A DNA stretch of 38,904 nt, taken from Oscillospiraceae bacterium. GTDB taxonomy: Bacteria > Bacillota > Clostridia > Oscillospirales > Acutalibacteraceae. Below the pieces are notes generated by a model. The model was not told where the DNA came from and ran no database searches. It saw nothing but the letters and a program-made list of their open reading frames with translations. Shown here in pieces: positions 1 through 8,448 of this stretch. The DNA is taken from NCBI GenBank assembly GCA_015065695.1, contig SVPT01000009.1, forward strand, positions 1-38,904, read 5' to 3'. A program made the translations under genes and the position numbers. Within the stretch, counting starts at the first letter, position 1. Every line of letters starts with the position of its first letter.

Positions 1-2
1 CA

Positions 3-482
3 AGACTGCCGCGCTTCATGGTGGGCATGATGATCTCCAACTACCTGAATATACTGCACAATTCCAAAAAGCGTGACCCCAAAACGCTGCGGGGCTTTGC
101 CAAAAACCTGCTGCCGGAAAAATACCTGCCGCAGTATCTCGCCATCACCGACCTGATGGACAACAGCACCGTTGTCAGCATGGTAGGCTCGGTCTTTGGC
201 AACCACTACCCCCACAATGCCGACAGCACCACCGAGGTGCTTTTCATACACGGCACAAAGGCAAACGAGATGTACTCGGCAAAGGCAGCCGCTCGGCTGA
301 AAAAGGACTATCCCGCCATGCGCGTCATACGCTGCAAGGGCAAGGCGCACTGCGAGAATGCCTGCTTCCACCCCGAAAGGTGGTACGCCGATGTCATAGG
401 CTTTCTCAAGTCGCAATCAATGAAAAATAACCGAATCGGGCCGCGCTGCCCGGTTCGGTTTTTCTTTTCTCCTCTTACCTGA
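3..482 (+). CDS. alpha/beta hydrolase, C-terminal part (5' end outside window)
   Basis: The reading frame is open from the left edge, so the true start lies upstream. What remains looks like the C-terminal half of an alpha/beta-hydrolase-fold protein: a hydrophobic strand ending in LFIHGTKANEMYS (the usual strand 7 with an acidic or Asn residue), then VIRCKGKAHCENACFHPERW, where the His after KGKA would be the catalytic His. The catalytic Ser is not in the window, so enzyme class and substrate cannot be given. Oddity: the frame does not stop before the rho-independent terminator at 429-469 but reads through its hairpin, adding about 20 unlikely residues. This suggests a recent loss of the natural stop by an indel or base change near 415-430. 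The family call is moderate. Confidence 0.6.
   Translation, partial: RLPRFMVGMMISNYLNILHNSKKRDPKTLRGFAKNLLPEKYLPQYLAITDLMDNSTVVSMVGSVFGNHYPHNADSTTEVLFIHGTKANEMYSAKAAARLKKDYPAMRVIRCKGKAHCENACFHPERWYADVIGFLKSQSMKNNRIGPRCPVRFFFSPLT
429..469 (+). terminator. rho-independent terminator
   Basis: A 13-bp stem (429-441 with 448-460, one G-U pair) is followed by a T-rich tract at 459-469. It ends the alpha/beta hydrolase transcript but lies inside its open frame. Confidence 0.85.
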
Positions 483-508
483 TGGCAGGCAAAAATTCCA
501 CAAAGCAA

Positions 509-537
509 TTGCAAAATCCCCCTCGGTGTGGTATGAT
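509..537 (+). promoter_or_regulatory. sigma-A-type promoter of the DUF89-to-dut operon
   Basis: -35 TTGCAA at 509-514, a 17-bp spacer, and -10 TATGAT at 532-537. It lies about 50 bp before the TTG start of the DUF89 gene and is the only clear promoter before the co-directional genes that run to 5464. Confidence 0.65.
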
Positions 538-588
538 TATAAAGTTATAGAGAAGTCAGGAATTATCTGCGAAAGGACGAAATAAATC

Positions 589-1476
589 TTGGTTTGCAAC
601 AGTAACTGTGTCATGTGCATCGCCAAGCGGCAGGCGCGGCTGGCAGAAAAGCTGCCCGATGATGCACAGCGCACCGCCTACCTCTGCGAGGCACTGCGCG
701 TTATCGCCGAAAACGCCCCCCACTTCCCCGCCCCTGTCATCATCGGCAAGCTGGCGGAGGTGCAGAAGGGCTTCTTCGGCGACATCGACCACTACGAGGA
801 GATAAAGCACAGGTACAACGGCTTTATGATGGAGCGTGCGGAGGCTATCTCCCGCCGCATTTCCGATTCTGCCGACCCGCTGCGCACCGCTGTGCTGTAC
901 TCCCGTGCAGGCAACTACATCGACTTTGGCGCAATGCATGAGGTGGACGACGAGATGCTGCAGCGCATACTCGACACCGCCGACACCGAGCCGCTGGACG
1001 AGGCGGTATACAAAAGATTCACCGAGGAGCTTTCTGCCGCGAAAACACTGGTGCTGCTCACCGACAACTGCGGAGAAATCGTCCTTGACAAGCTGCTTCT
1101 GCAGACCATCGGCAGGCTTTATCCCCACATCAGCCTGACCGTCATGGTCAAGGAGCGTCCCGCCCTCAACGATGCCACAGCGGTGGACGCCGCCGAGGTA
1201 GGCATGGAGGACGCTGCGCGGGTGACGGGCAACGGCATTGAGGGAGGCACCCCCGGCACATGGCTGGATTTTCTCCCCGAGGAAAAGCGTCAGCTTCTCG
1301 AAGATGCCGACATCGTCATCGCCAAGGGTCAGGCCAATCTGGAGACCCTCATCGGCTGCGGTCTGCGGGTGTGGTATCTGCTGATGTGCAAATGCCAGCG
1401 CTTTGTGGAAATGACCGGACAGGAGCAGTATTCCGGCATGATGCTGCGTGAGGGCAGTATAAGATTCAATGGATAG
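589..1476 (+). CDS. DUF89 / ARMT1-like family protein (probable damage-control phosphatase)
   Basis: 295 aa with a TTG start at 589 preceded by GAAAGGA at 571-577. Family hallmarks are visible: DNCGE at residues 159-163 followed by Asp167 (metal/phosphate site), KERPALNDAT around 188-197, and IAKGQANLE around 244-252. The N-terminus carries Cys3, Cys7 and Cys10, as in the archaeal/bacterial DUF89 subgroup. Known members are metal-dependent phosphatases thought to hydrolyse damaged or side-product sugar phosphates and phosphometabolites; the substrate here is unknown. The last codons overlap the next gene (ATGGATAG), which implies translational coupling. The family call is firm, the activity is inferred. 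Confidence 0.85.
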   Translation: MVCNSNCVMCIAKRQARLAEKLPDDAQRTAYLCEALRVIAENAPHFPAPVIIGKLAEVQKGFFGDIDHYEEIKHRYNGFMMERAEAISRRISDSADPLRTAVLYSRAGNYIDFGAMHEVDDEMLQRILDTADTEPLDEAVYKRFTEELSAAKTLVLLTDNCGEIVLDKLLLQTIGRLYPHISLTVMVKERPALNDATAVDAAEVGMEDAARVTGNGIEGGTPGTWLDFLPEEKRQLLEDADIVIAKGQANLETLIGCGLRVWYLLMCKCQRFVEMTGQEQYSGMMLREGSIRFNG

Positions 1477-1984
1477 ACGGGAAGATAAGCTGCCGCTGGC
1501 GCACTGGCTGTATGCCCTTGCTTACAGCGGTATGTATAAAGAAAACGATTGGCAGCAGTGGGCTGTGCTTATTGCCGAAGATGCCCCATTGCGCGGCGAC
1601 ACCGAATGGGTCTTTGACACCGTACTTGCGGGAGGGCTTCCCGACCTGCTTGCCATTCTGGCAGAGCGTATGCAGGCGGAATACTACAGCGGGTATCCTC
1701 TGACCGACATTATCTGCGGCTATTACTACCACCGATACAGGCAGGGGGAAATAAGCCTCCGCGAGCTGCTGGACAAATCGGGCGAGGCTGCCGACAGCGC
1801 AGGCGGCTCGGCTGACTGCGAGTTTTTCTACGGCTTGCTCAACGCACTGGAAAGCGATGCTTCCGCTGCCCATTCGCCTGAATTTACGCAGACAATAACA
1901 CATTTCTTTGAGCCTCTGTGCGCCGCCGCACTGCAGCAGAAGGCAAGCTTTGAAAGTGCGACTGCAAAGAATCTGATTTCATAG
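1469..1984 (+). CDS. hypothetical protein
   Basis: 171 aa, starting at the ATG that overlaps the DUF89 stop by 8 bp, so it is very likely co-translated. I do not recognise a family. It is acidic, rich in Trp, Tyr and Leu in the first 110 residues, with no signal peptide or membrane segment, so it is probably a soluble cytoplasmic alpha-helical protein. The pairing with DUF89 may point to a shared role, but nothing in the sequence identifies it. Confidence 0.6.
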   Translation: MDRREDKLPLAHWLYALAYSGMYKENDWQQWAVLIAEDAPLRGDTEWVFDTVLAGGLPDLLAILAERMQAEYYSGYPLTDIICGYYYHRYRQGEISLRELLDKSGEAADSAGGSADCEFFYGLLNALESDASAAHSPEFTQTITHFFEPLCAAALQQKASFESATAKNLIS

Positions 1985-2035
1985 GCTCTGTGCGGAAAAA
2001 CCGCCTGACCGAGCATAGAAAAAAGGAGAAATGCT

Positions 2036-2596
2036 GTGCTTAGCAACGCCATCAAACACTTCCGCACCATCACACGACACCGCCACAGGGTCATGGCACA
2101 CTGCTTCCGCGCCGGAATTTTCTGGCAGGGGCTGCTGCATGACCTCTCCAAATATCAGCCCACGGAATTTCTCGCCGGTGTGCGGTACTATCAGGGCTAC
2201 CGCAGCCCCAACGAAGCCGAGCGGGAGACCATAGGCTATTCGGCGGCATGGATGCACCACAAGGGGCGCAACCGCCACCACTTTGAGTTCTGGTGCGACT
2301 ACAACCCCCAGACCCGCATCATGCAGCCGGTGGAGATGCCCATACGCTTTGTTGCGGAGATGTTCTGCGACCGTGTTGCCGCCAGCAAGATATACCGAGG
2401 CAGCGACTACACCGACCGCGACCCGCTGGATTACTTCCTCCGCGCCAAGGGCAAGCGCATCATTCACCCCGCCACCTCCGACCTGCTGGAAAGCCTGCTC
2501 ACCGACCTGAGCGTCAAGGGCGAAGAGGCGGTCTTTGCACAGCTTCGCGCCATGGTCAAGGAGGACAGGCAAAACCGCAGGAAGCATAACAAATAA
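2036..2596 (+). CDS. DUF5662-like family protein
   Basis: 186 aa. The GTG at 2036 is chosen because AAAAAAGGAG at about 2018-2027 is correctly spaced; the ATG at 2031 is in another frame. The sequence has a His/Asp-rich core resembling a metal-binding helical bundle: HRHRVMAHCF, LLHDLSKYQP, AAWMHHKGRNRHHFEFW and RFVAEMFCDRVAAS. The HD pair in LLHDLSKY and the HHKxRNRHH stretch look like metal ligands, as in HD-domain-like proteins. I recognise this as the small uncharacterised DUF5662-type family common in gut Firmicutes. The function is unknown; a hydrolase role is only a guess. Confidence 0.7.
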   Translation: MLSNAIKHFRTITRHRHRVMAHCFRAGIFWQGLLHDLSKYQPTEFLAGVRYYQGYRSPNEAERETIGYSAAWMHHKGRNRHHFEFWCDYNPQTRIMQPVEMPIRFVAEMFCDRVAASKIYRGSDYTDRDPLDYFLRAKGKRIIHPATSDLLESLLTDLSVKGEEAVFAQLRAMVKEDRQNRRKHNK

Positions 2597-2621
2597 TACA
2601 AATACGCAAGGAAAAATAATA

Positions 2622-4025
2622 ATGAAAAAGCTATTTGGCGACCGCGCCTTTTACCGCACCACGCTGGGTATCGTAATACCTGTCATCATTCAGAACGGCA
2701 TTTCCAACTTCATCGGTCTGCTGGACAACATCATGGTCGGTCGTGTCGGCACCGAGCAGATGTCCGGCGTTTCCATTGCCAACACACTGATATTCATCTT
2801 CAACCTGTGCATCTTCGGCGCAGTTTCCGGCGCAGGCATCTTCTCCGCCCAGTTTTACGGCTCCGGCGACAACGACGGTGTGCGCAACACCACCCTCTTC
2901 AAGGTAATCTCCACCACCATACTCACCGCCATCTGCATCGGCATCTTCATCGCATTCGGTGAGCCACTCATCGCATTCTACCTCAAGGATGATGTGGCAG
3001 GCAGTGCCACCGCCACCCTCGCCTACGGCAAGGAATACCTGATGATTATGCTGGTAGGTCTGCTGCCCTTTGCGCTGACGCAGGCATACGCCAGCACCCT
3101 GCGCGAGACCGGCGAAACGGTGCTTCCCATGACTGCCGGCATCATCTCCATGTTTGTCAATCTGACACTCAACTACGTCCTTATCTTCGGCAAGCTGGGC
3201 GCGCCTGTGATGGGCGTTGCGGGTGCTGCAATCGCTACGGTCATTTCCCGCTTTGTGGAGCTGGGCATTGTTGCCATTGTCGCCCACGCACGCAGGAAGG
3301 CACACCCCTTCCTCGTGGGGCTGTACACCCGGGCAAAGCTGCCACTCCGCCTTGTTTCCGACATCATCAAGAAGGGTATGCCCCTGATGGTCAACGAGGT
3401 GCTGTGGTCCTGCGGCATCGCCATGCTGACCCAGTGCTACTCCACCCGGGGACTTTCCGTTGTGGCGGCACTCAACATCACCAACACCGTTGCCAACTTC
3501 TTCAACGTGGTATTCTTCTCCATGGGCAACGCCATTGCCATCATCGTCGGTCAGCAGCTTGGCGCGAATAAATTTGACGAGGCTAAGGGCAGTGCAGTCA
3601 AGCTGACCACCCTCGGCGTTATCAGCAGTGCCGTCACCGCTGTGGCAATGTCCCTGCTTGCCCCCTACTTCCCCCTTATCTACAACACCTCCGAGCAGGT
3701 GCGCGACCTTGCCACAAGCCTGCTGCTGTGCTGCGCGCTGATGATGCCCATACGCTCCTTCGCCCACTGCTGCTACTTCACCCTGCGCTCGGGCGGCAAG
3801 ACCCTCATCACCTTCCTCTTCGATTCGGCATTCATGTGGCTGATAGTTGTGCCCATTGCATTCCTGCTTTCCCGCTACACAGCACTGACCATCATTGCCC
3901 TGTATCTTATCTGCGAATCCCTTGAATTTATCAAATGCATCGTCGGCTCCATCATGGTCAAGACAGGCATTTGGATTAATAATCTTGTTGATAACCAAAA
4001 GGAGGTTGTTCCCGTTGAGCAATAA
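2622..4025 (+). CDS. MATE family efflux transporter
   Basis: 467 aa from the ATG at 2622 (AAGGA at 2608-2612). The open frame continues upstream into the previous gene but that part is not family-like. About 12 hydrophobic segments fall into two homologous halves. N-terminal features VIIQNGISNFIGLLDNIMVG and GTEQMSGVSIANT are typical of MATE/MatE exporters, which use a Na+ or H+ gradient to expel drugs or metabolites. The substrate cannot be told. The 3' end overlaps the start of the next gene by 11 bp (coupling). The antisense frame at 2631-4022 is a shadow. Confidence 0.9.
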   Translation: MKKLFGDRAFYRTTLGIVIPVIIQNGISNFIGLLDNIMVGRVGTEQMSGVSIANTLIFIFNLCIFGAVSGAGIFSAQFYGSGDNDGVRNTTLFKVISTTILTAICIGIFIAFGEPLIAFYLKDDVAGSATATLAYGKEYLMIMLVGLLPFALTQAYASTLRETGETVLPMTAGIISMFVNLTLNYVLIFGKLGAPVMGVAGAAIATVISRFVELGIVAIVAHARRKAHPFLVGLYTRAKLPLRLVSDIIKKGMPLMVNEVLWSCGIAMLTQCYSTRGLSVVAALNITNTVANFFNVVFFSMGNAIAIIVGQQLGANKFDEAKGSAVKLTTLGVISSAVTAVAMSLLAPYFPLIYNTSEQVRDLATSLLLCCALMMPIRSFAHCCYFTLRSGGKTLITFLFDSAFMWLIVVPIAFLLSRYTALTIIALYLICESLEFIKCIVGSIMVKTGIWINNLVDNQKEVVPVEQ

Positions 4026-4995
4026 AATCAGAATCGGTATCGCCGGCTACGGCAATCTTGGACGAGGCGTTGAGCTGGCTGTCACCGCCAGTGATGACCT
4101 TGAGCTGGTGGGCATTTTCACCCGCCGTGACCCCGCTTCCATACAGCCCGCTTCCGGCGCGAAGGTATATTCCTATGACGATGCCGAAAACATGGCTGAC
4201 GACATCGACGTTATGGTGCTGTGCGGCGGCTCCGCCACCGACCTGCCCGTCAACGGCCCCCAGTTTGCCGCAAAGTTCAACACCGTTGACAGCTTTGACA
4301 CCCATGCGCAGATTCCCGCCTATTTCGCCAACATGGACGAGGTCTCCCGCAAGGCAGGCAAGGTTGCCATCATTTCCGTCGGCTGGGACCCCGGTCTGTT
4401 CTCCCTTGCCCGTGCCTACTTTGACAGCGTGCTGCCCAACGGCGACACCTACACCTTCTGGGGTCGTGGTGTCAGTCAGGGTCACTCCGATGCCATTCGC
4501 CGCATTGACGGCGTAAAGAATGCCATTCAGTTCACCGTTCCCATCGAGGAGGCAATGGACGCGGCACGCAGCGGCAGCCGTCCGCAGCTTACCACCCGCC
4601 AGAAGCACCTGCGTGAGTGCTATGTTGTTGCGGAGGAGGGCGCGGACCGCGCTGTAATTGAAAACACCATCAAGACCATGCCCGCCTACTTTGCCGACTA
4701 CGACACCACTGTGGAGTTCCTCGGTGAGGAGGAGTTCAAGAGCCGCTTTACCACCATGCCCCACGGCGGCTTTGTTATCCGCAGCGGCGTGACCGGCAGC
4801 GCAAACCACGTCACCGAATTTTCCCTCAAGCTGGACTCCAACCCCCAGTTTACCGGCAGCGTGCTGACCGCCTACACCCGCGCCGCCTACCGCCTTGCAC
4901 AGGCGGGCGAAAAGGGCGCAAGGACGGTGCTGGACATCGCACCCGCAATGATTTCCCCCAAGAGCGGTGAGCAACTCCGCGCTGAGCTGGTTTAA
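4015..4995 (+). CDS. ddh: meso-diaminopimelate D-dehydrogenase
   Basis: 326 aa from the TTG at 4015, the usual family length; a perfect AAAGGAGG lies at 3998-4005, so the longer upstream frame is rejected. The Rossmann loop GIAGYGNLG is at residues 8-16. Signatures include SVGWDPGLFSLARAYFDS and GRGVSQGHSDAIRRIDGV, characteristic of Ddh. The enzyme reductively aminates L-2-amino-6-oxopimelate (tetrahydrodipicolinate) with NADPH and ammonia to meso-DAP, the one-step route to the lysine and peptidoglycan precursor. It is a cytoplasmic homodimer. It sits between a MATE exporter and dUTPase with no other lysine genes nearby. Confidence 0.92.
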   Translation: MSNKIRIGIAGYGNLGRGVELAVTASDDLELVGIFTRRDPASIQPASGAKVYSYDDAENMADDIDVMVLCGGSATDLPVNGPQFAAKFNTVDSFDTHAQIPAYFANMDEVSRKAGKVAIISVGWDPGLFSLARAYFDSVLPNGDTYTFWGRGVSQGHSDAIRRIDGVKNAIQFTVPIEEAMDAARSGSRPQLTTRQKHLRECYVVAEEGADRAVIENTIKTMPAYFADYDTTVEFLGEEEFKSRFTTMPHGGFVIRSGVTGSANHVTEFSLKLDSNPQFTGSVLTAYTRAAYRLAQAGEKGARTVLDIAPAMISPKSGEQLRAELV

Positions 4996-5023
4996 GCCCT
5001 TTCCTTTGGAGAAAAAAACGATT

Positions 5024-5464
5024 ATGATTGAGATGAATATACCTGTCCGCAAACTGGACGAGCGGGCAAGACTGCCCAGGCGGGGCAGTGCCGCTGCAGC
5101 CGGTGCGGACCTGTGCGCCCTTGACGGCACAGACATCGCCCCCGGCGAAACTGTGATGATTCACACCGGACTGGCGGCGGAGATTCCCGACGGCTATGTG
5201 GGTCTGCTCTTTGCCCGCAGCGGACTTTCCACCAAGAGCGGTCTTGCGCCCGCCAACAAGGTGGGCGTGGTGGACAGCGACTACCGGGGCGAGCTGATGG
5301 TGGCTCTGCACAACCACTCCGACCAGCCCCGCACCGTTGCCGCAGGCGAGCGTGTGGCACAGCTTGTCATCATGCCCTACGTTGCCGCGGTGTATGTGGA
5401 GACCGACCAGCTTTCCGAAACCGAGCGCGGCGAGGGCGGCTACGGCTCTACCGGCAGCATGTAG
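5024..5464 (+). CDS. dut: deoxyuridine 5'-triphosphate nucleotidohydrolase (dUTPase)
   Basis: 146 aa from the ATG at 5024 (TTGGAGA at about 5006-5012). All five trimeric dUTPase motifs are present: AGADLCA (26-32), RSGLSTKSG (65-73), GVVDSDYRGE (about 80-89, catalytic Asp), RVAQLVIMP (about 109-117) and RGEGGYGSTG (134-143, the mobile C-terminal arm). It hydrolyses dUTP to dUMP and PPi, keeping uracil out of DNA and supplying dUMP for dTMP synthesis. It is the last gene of the + strand operon and is followed by a terminator. Confidence 0.96.
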   Translation: MIEMNIPVRKLDERARLPRRGSAAAAGADLCALDGTDIAPGETVMIHTGLAAEIPDGYVGLLFARSGLSTKSGLAPANKVGVVDSDYRGELMVALHNHSDQPRTVAAGERVAQLVIMPYVAAVYVETDQLSETERGEGGYGSTGSM

Positions 5465-5481
5465 ACTATCGCACAAGTAAA

Positions 5482-5530
5482 AAGGCACTGTCAGGCGGGG
5501 TAATTCCCCGCTGCGGCAGTGCCTCTTTTC
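5482..5530 (+). terminator. rho-independent terminator after dut
   Basis: AGGCACTG (5483-5490) pairs with CAGTGCCT (5517-5524) around an inner GCGGGG/CCCCGC hairpin, followed by TTTTCTT. Confidence 0.85.
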
Positions 5531-5545
5531 TTCCTTTTGGGTGCG

Positions 5546-5574
5546 TTGTGTTTTGTTTTCAGATATGATATAAT
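5546..5574 (+). promoter_or_regulatory. promoter of the GNAT gene
   Basis: -10 TATAAT at 5569-5574 with a weak -35 TTGTGT at 5546-5551, spacer 17 bp, about 45 bp before the ATG. Confidence 0.55.
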
Positions 5575-5618
5575 CGTTCTACATATAGACTAAGCAAATC
5601 GGGAGGGAAAAGAAAAAG

Positions 5619-6392
5619 ATGACCAACAAAGAGATACTGAATATCGCCATGCGCCAGTCGGCAATCGACGCCGGGTGCGATGCGGGCGATTTTTTGCGGC
5701 AGGACAACGTCATCGTGCAGTCGGTACCCTCCCCCGATGCGAGGAAGTACCTTGAGCTGCCCTTTGTGTGCGACCTTGTTTCCTACGGCAGCAACATCGT
5801 TGCCTCCATTGATATGCAGTACAGGGAGCTTGTGGAGGGGTACATCAATAAATATTCTATGGCGCACTGCTTTGAAACGCCCAATCTGCACGTCCTCAAC
5901 GAGGGCTTCGGGCAGTACGGTATGCAGGTGTGCTTTATGGCGGAGTATTTCCTCCCCGACGTAAACGCAATACCCAACGATGGCTGCGCATATGAGCTGA
6001 GGGTGCTGGAGCAGCCCGATTTTGCCGGGCTGTATGTCCCCCAGTGGTCGAATGCCCTGTGCGACGACCGCAGACAGCTTGACGTGCTGGGCGTGGGTGC
6101 GTACTGCGATGGGCGGCTGGTGGGGCTTGCCGCCTGCTCGGCAGACTGCGACAGTATGTGGCAGATTGGTGTGGACGTGCTGCCTGAGATGCGGCGGCAG
6201 GGCATTGCCTCTGCGCTGACAGCAAGGCTGGCGCGGGAGATTCTCGACAGGGGCAGGGTGCCCTTCTACTGCTGCGCATGGTCCAATATCCCCTCGGCGC
6301 GCAACGCCATACAGAGCGGTTTCCGTCCCGCATGGGCAGAATTGACCGTCAAGCCAAATCAGTTTGTTGACCGCATGAACGGATTAATATAA
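5619..6392 (+). CDS. GNAT family N-acetyltransferase
   Basis: 257 aa, with ATG at 5619 after GGGAGGG at about 5600-5606. The C-terminal half is a GNAT fold: a strand ending in MWQIGVDVLPEMRRQGIAS is motif A, with the acetyl-CoA pyrophosphate loop RRQGIA, followed by a helix and the late motif WSNIPSARNAIQSGFRP. The first 130 residues form a separate N-terminal domain I do not recognise, rich in Tyr and Asp, with a conserved-looking start (IAMRQSAIDAGC). The substrate is unknown. Only 21 bp separate it from the nitroreductase gene, so the two may be co-transcribed. Confidence 0.8.
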   Translation: MTNKEILNIAMRQSAIDAGCDAGDFLRQDNVIVQSVPSPDARKYLELPFVCDLVSYGSNIVASIDMQYRELVEGYINKYSMAHCFETPNLHVLNEGFGQYGMQVCFMAEYFLPDVNAIPNDGCAYELRVLEQPDFAGLYVPQWSNALCDDRRQLDVLGVGAYCDGRLVGLAACSADCDSMWQIGVDVLPEMRRQGIASALTARLAREILDRGRVPFYCCAWSNIPSARNAIQSGFRPAWAELTVKPNQFVDRMNGLI

Positions 6393-6413
6393 TAGACAAC
6401 GGAGGTATTTACT

Positions 6414-6941
6414 ATGGGAATGTTTGATATTATTGAAAAACGCAGAAGCTATCGCGGAAAGTTTCTCCCCACCGCTGTGCCGAGGGAGCATCTTGTCAAA
6501 ATCATGCAGGCGGGTCTGGCTGCCCCCTCCGGCTGCAACAAGCAGACGGTCAGCCTTATCGCCATTGACGACAGGGCGGTGCTGGACAGCGTGCTGGGTG
6601 TTATCGACCCGCCCTGCGCTGCGACAGCCCCTGCCGCCATCTGCGTGCTGAGCCGCAGGATTATTGCCTACAGGGACAGGTGCTTTGCGGTGCAGGACTA
6701 CTCCGCAGCCATCGAGAATATGCTGCTCGCCATCGTTGAGCTGGGCTACCAGAGCTGCTGGTACGAGGGACACATCACCGACGATGACCGCATATGCGAC
6801 AAAATAGCAGCCATTCTGGGCGTACCGGAGGACTATGAGCTGGTGTGCTTCCTGCCTGTTGGCATCGCCGCAGATGAAGTAACCGCCCCCGCTAAGAAGC
6901 CCTTTGAAGAGCGGGCATGGTTCAATAAATTCGGAGAATAA
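6414..6941 (+). CDS. nitroreductase family protein
   Basis: 175 aa, ATG at 6414 with GGAGGT at 6401-6406. The N-terminus IIEKRRSYRGKF is the classical nitroreductase FMN-phosphate motif (RRSxR), AAPSGCNKQT is the second FMN-binding stretch, and GYQSCWYEGHI the late conserved element. Members are FMN-dependent NAD(P)H oxidoreductases acting as homodimers on quinones, flavins or nitro compounds; the natural substrate is unknown. It is slightly short for the family (usually 170-220 aa) but complete. Confidence 0.88.
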   Translation: MGMFDIIEKRRSYRGKFLPTAVPREHLVKIMQAGLAAPSGCNKQTVSLIAIDDRAVLDSVLGVIDPPCAATAPAAICVLSRRIIAYRDRCFAVQDYSAAIENMLLAIVELGYQSCWYEGHITDDDRICDKIAAILGVPEDYELVCFLPVGIAADEVTAPAKKPFEERAWFNKFGE

Positions 6942-6951
6942 ACTCCATACA

Positions 6952-6998
6952 GCAAGCAAAACACCGCCGCAAAGAGAAATACTCTCTGCGGCGGTGTC
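6952..6998 (-). terminator. terminator between convergent nitroreductase and purF
   Basis: ACACCGCCGC (6961-6970) pairs with GCGGCGGTGT (6988-6997), extended by AGAG/CTCT. On the - strand it is followed by TTTTGCTT, so it mainly serves purF; it may also stop + strand transcripts. Confidence 0.75.
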
Positions 6999-7011
6999 GC
7001 TGTATGTTGGC

Positions 7012-8445
7012 TTATCGGTTCATAACACGGTTGAGCTTCTGCTCAAAGCGGTTTTTGCTGCGCTGGTCGGGCACTGCGGTGGGGTACTGCTCGGTGAAGC
7101 AGGCATTGCAGTAGCCGCAGCCCTTGTTGCCCAGCACGCCTGGCAGGTCCTCAAGGGGCAGGTATCCCAGGGAATCCACGCCGATGATTCTGCGGATTTC
7201 CTCGATGGTATGGCTTACCGCCACGAGGCTGTCCTTGGAATCAATGTCGGTGCCGTAGTAGCAGGGGGCGATGAAGGGGGGCGAGGATACACGCATATGC
7301 ACCTCAGCCGCGCCTGCCTCCCGCAGCATATGCACGATGTGGGCGCAGATGGTGCCGCGGACGATGGAGTCGTCTATCAGCACAACGCGCTTGCCCCTGA
7401 CTATCTCGCCGAGGGGGTTGAGCTTGATGCGCACCTGATGCTCACGGGTCTTCTGACCGGGGGAGATGAAGGTTCTGCCGATATACTTGTTCTTGATAAA
7501 GCCCAGTCCGTAGGGTATTCCCGACTCCTCGGCATAACCGATGGCGGCATCTATGCCGGAATCGGGCACGCCGATGACCACGTCCGCCTCGGCGGGGTGT
7601 GCCTTGGCAAGCAGTGCGCCGGCATTCTTGCGTGCCTGATGCACCGAAACGCCGTCGATGACCGAATCGGGACGGGCGAAGTAGATGTACTCAAAGATGC
7701 AGGGAGAGGGCTTGCACTTCTCGCAGTGGGTGTCGATGGAGGTGATGCCGTTGGGGGAGAACATGAGAATCTCGCCCGGGCGAATATCGCGGATGAAGTG
7801 GGCACCGACAGTCTCCAGCGCACAGCTTTCGGAGGCGACAATGTATGCGCCCTCGGGGATACGTCCGTAGCACAGCGGACGGAAGCCATGGGGGTCACGG
7901 GCGGCAATCAGCTTGGTGGGGGACATAACCACGATGGAGTATGCACCCTCCAGCTTGTCCATTGCGCCGCACACAGCCTCCTCGATGGACTTGCTGACAA
8001 TGCGCTGTTGGGTTATCACGCAGGCGATAAGCTCCGCGTCGCTGCTGGAATGGAAAATCGCGCCCTGCATCTCCAGCGTCTCGCGCAGGGAATAGGCGTT
8101 GGTCAGGCTGCCGTTGTGGGCAAGTGCCAGACAGCCCTTCATGTGGTTGACCACCACCGGCTGGCAATTCTGGCGGCTGTTGAACTTGTCCGCACCGTAG
8201 CGGCAGTGTCCGACTGCCATGTTGCCTGTGCCCAGCTTGTCAAGGCGGTCTGCGGTGAATACGTCACCCACCAGACCGACGTCCTTGTGGGCGGTCATAA
8301 CACCGTCATCATTGACAACGATGCCGCAGCTTTCCTGACCGCGGTGCTGCAGTGCATAAAGACCGTAATAGGTCAGAGCGGCAACGTCCTCCGAGCGCTC
8401 GGAAAAGACACCGAAAATGCCGCACTCTTCATGTAAATTAGACAT
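7012..8445 (-). CDS. purF: amidophosphoribosyltransferase (glutamine PRPP amidotransferase)
   Basis: 477 aa. The N-terminal Ntn glutaminase domain has Cys8 (HEECGIFGVF) as nucleophile after a seven-residue propeptide that must be cleaved. The C-terminal phosphoribosyltransferase domain has the PRPP loop VVLIDDSIVRGT at about 354-365. Cys249, Cys395, Cys446 and Cys449 (CNACF) match the 4Fe-4S ligands of the Bacillus subtilis-type, oxygen-labile enzyme, which fits an anaerobe. It catalyses the first committed step of purine synthesis: PRPP + Gln to phosphoribosylamine + Glu. It starts 3 bp after purC stops, with AGGA inside the end of purC. The + strand frame at 6904-8436 is an antisense shadow. 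Confidence 0.97.
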   Translation of the reverse strand: MSNLHEECGIFGVFSERSEDVAALTYYGLYALQHRGQESCGIVVNDDGVMTAHKDVGLVGDVFTADRLDKLGTGNMAVGHCRYGADKFNSRQNCQPVVVNHMKGCLALAHNGSLTNAYSLRETLEMQGAIFHSSSDAELIACVITQQRIVSKSIEEAVCGAMDKLEGAYSIVVMSPTKLIAARDPHGFRPLCYGRIPEGAYIVASESCALETVGAHFIRDIRPGEILMFSPNGITSIDTHCEKCKPSPCIFEYIYFARPDSVIDGVSVHQARKNAGALLAKAHPAEADVVIGVPDSGIDAAIGYAEESGIPYGLGFIKNKYIGRTFISPGQKTREHQVRIKLNPLGEIVRGKRVVLIDDSIVRGTICAHIVHMLREAGAAEVHMRVSSPPFIAPCYYGTDIDSKDSLVAVSHTIEEIRRIIGVDSLGYLPLEDLPGVLGNKGCGYCNACFTEQYPTAVPDQRSKNRFEQKLNRVMNR

Positions 8446-8448
8446 ATA

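Noticed and set aside
2631..4022. 463-codon - strand frame opposite the MATE gene
   Set aside because: Cys/Gly/His-rich low-complexity translation without a family; shadow of the MATE transporter.
6904..8436. 510-codon + strand frame opposite purF
   Set aside because: Antisense shadow caused by third-position GC bias; purF on the - strand is unmistakable.
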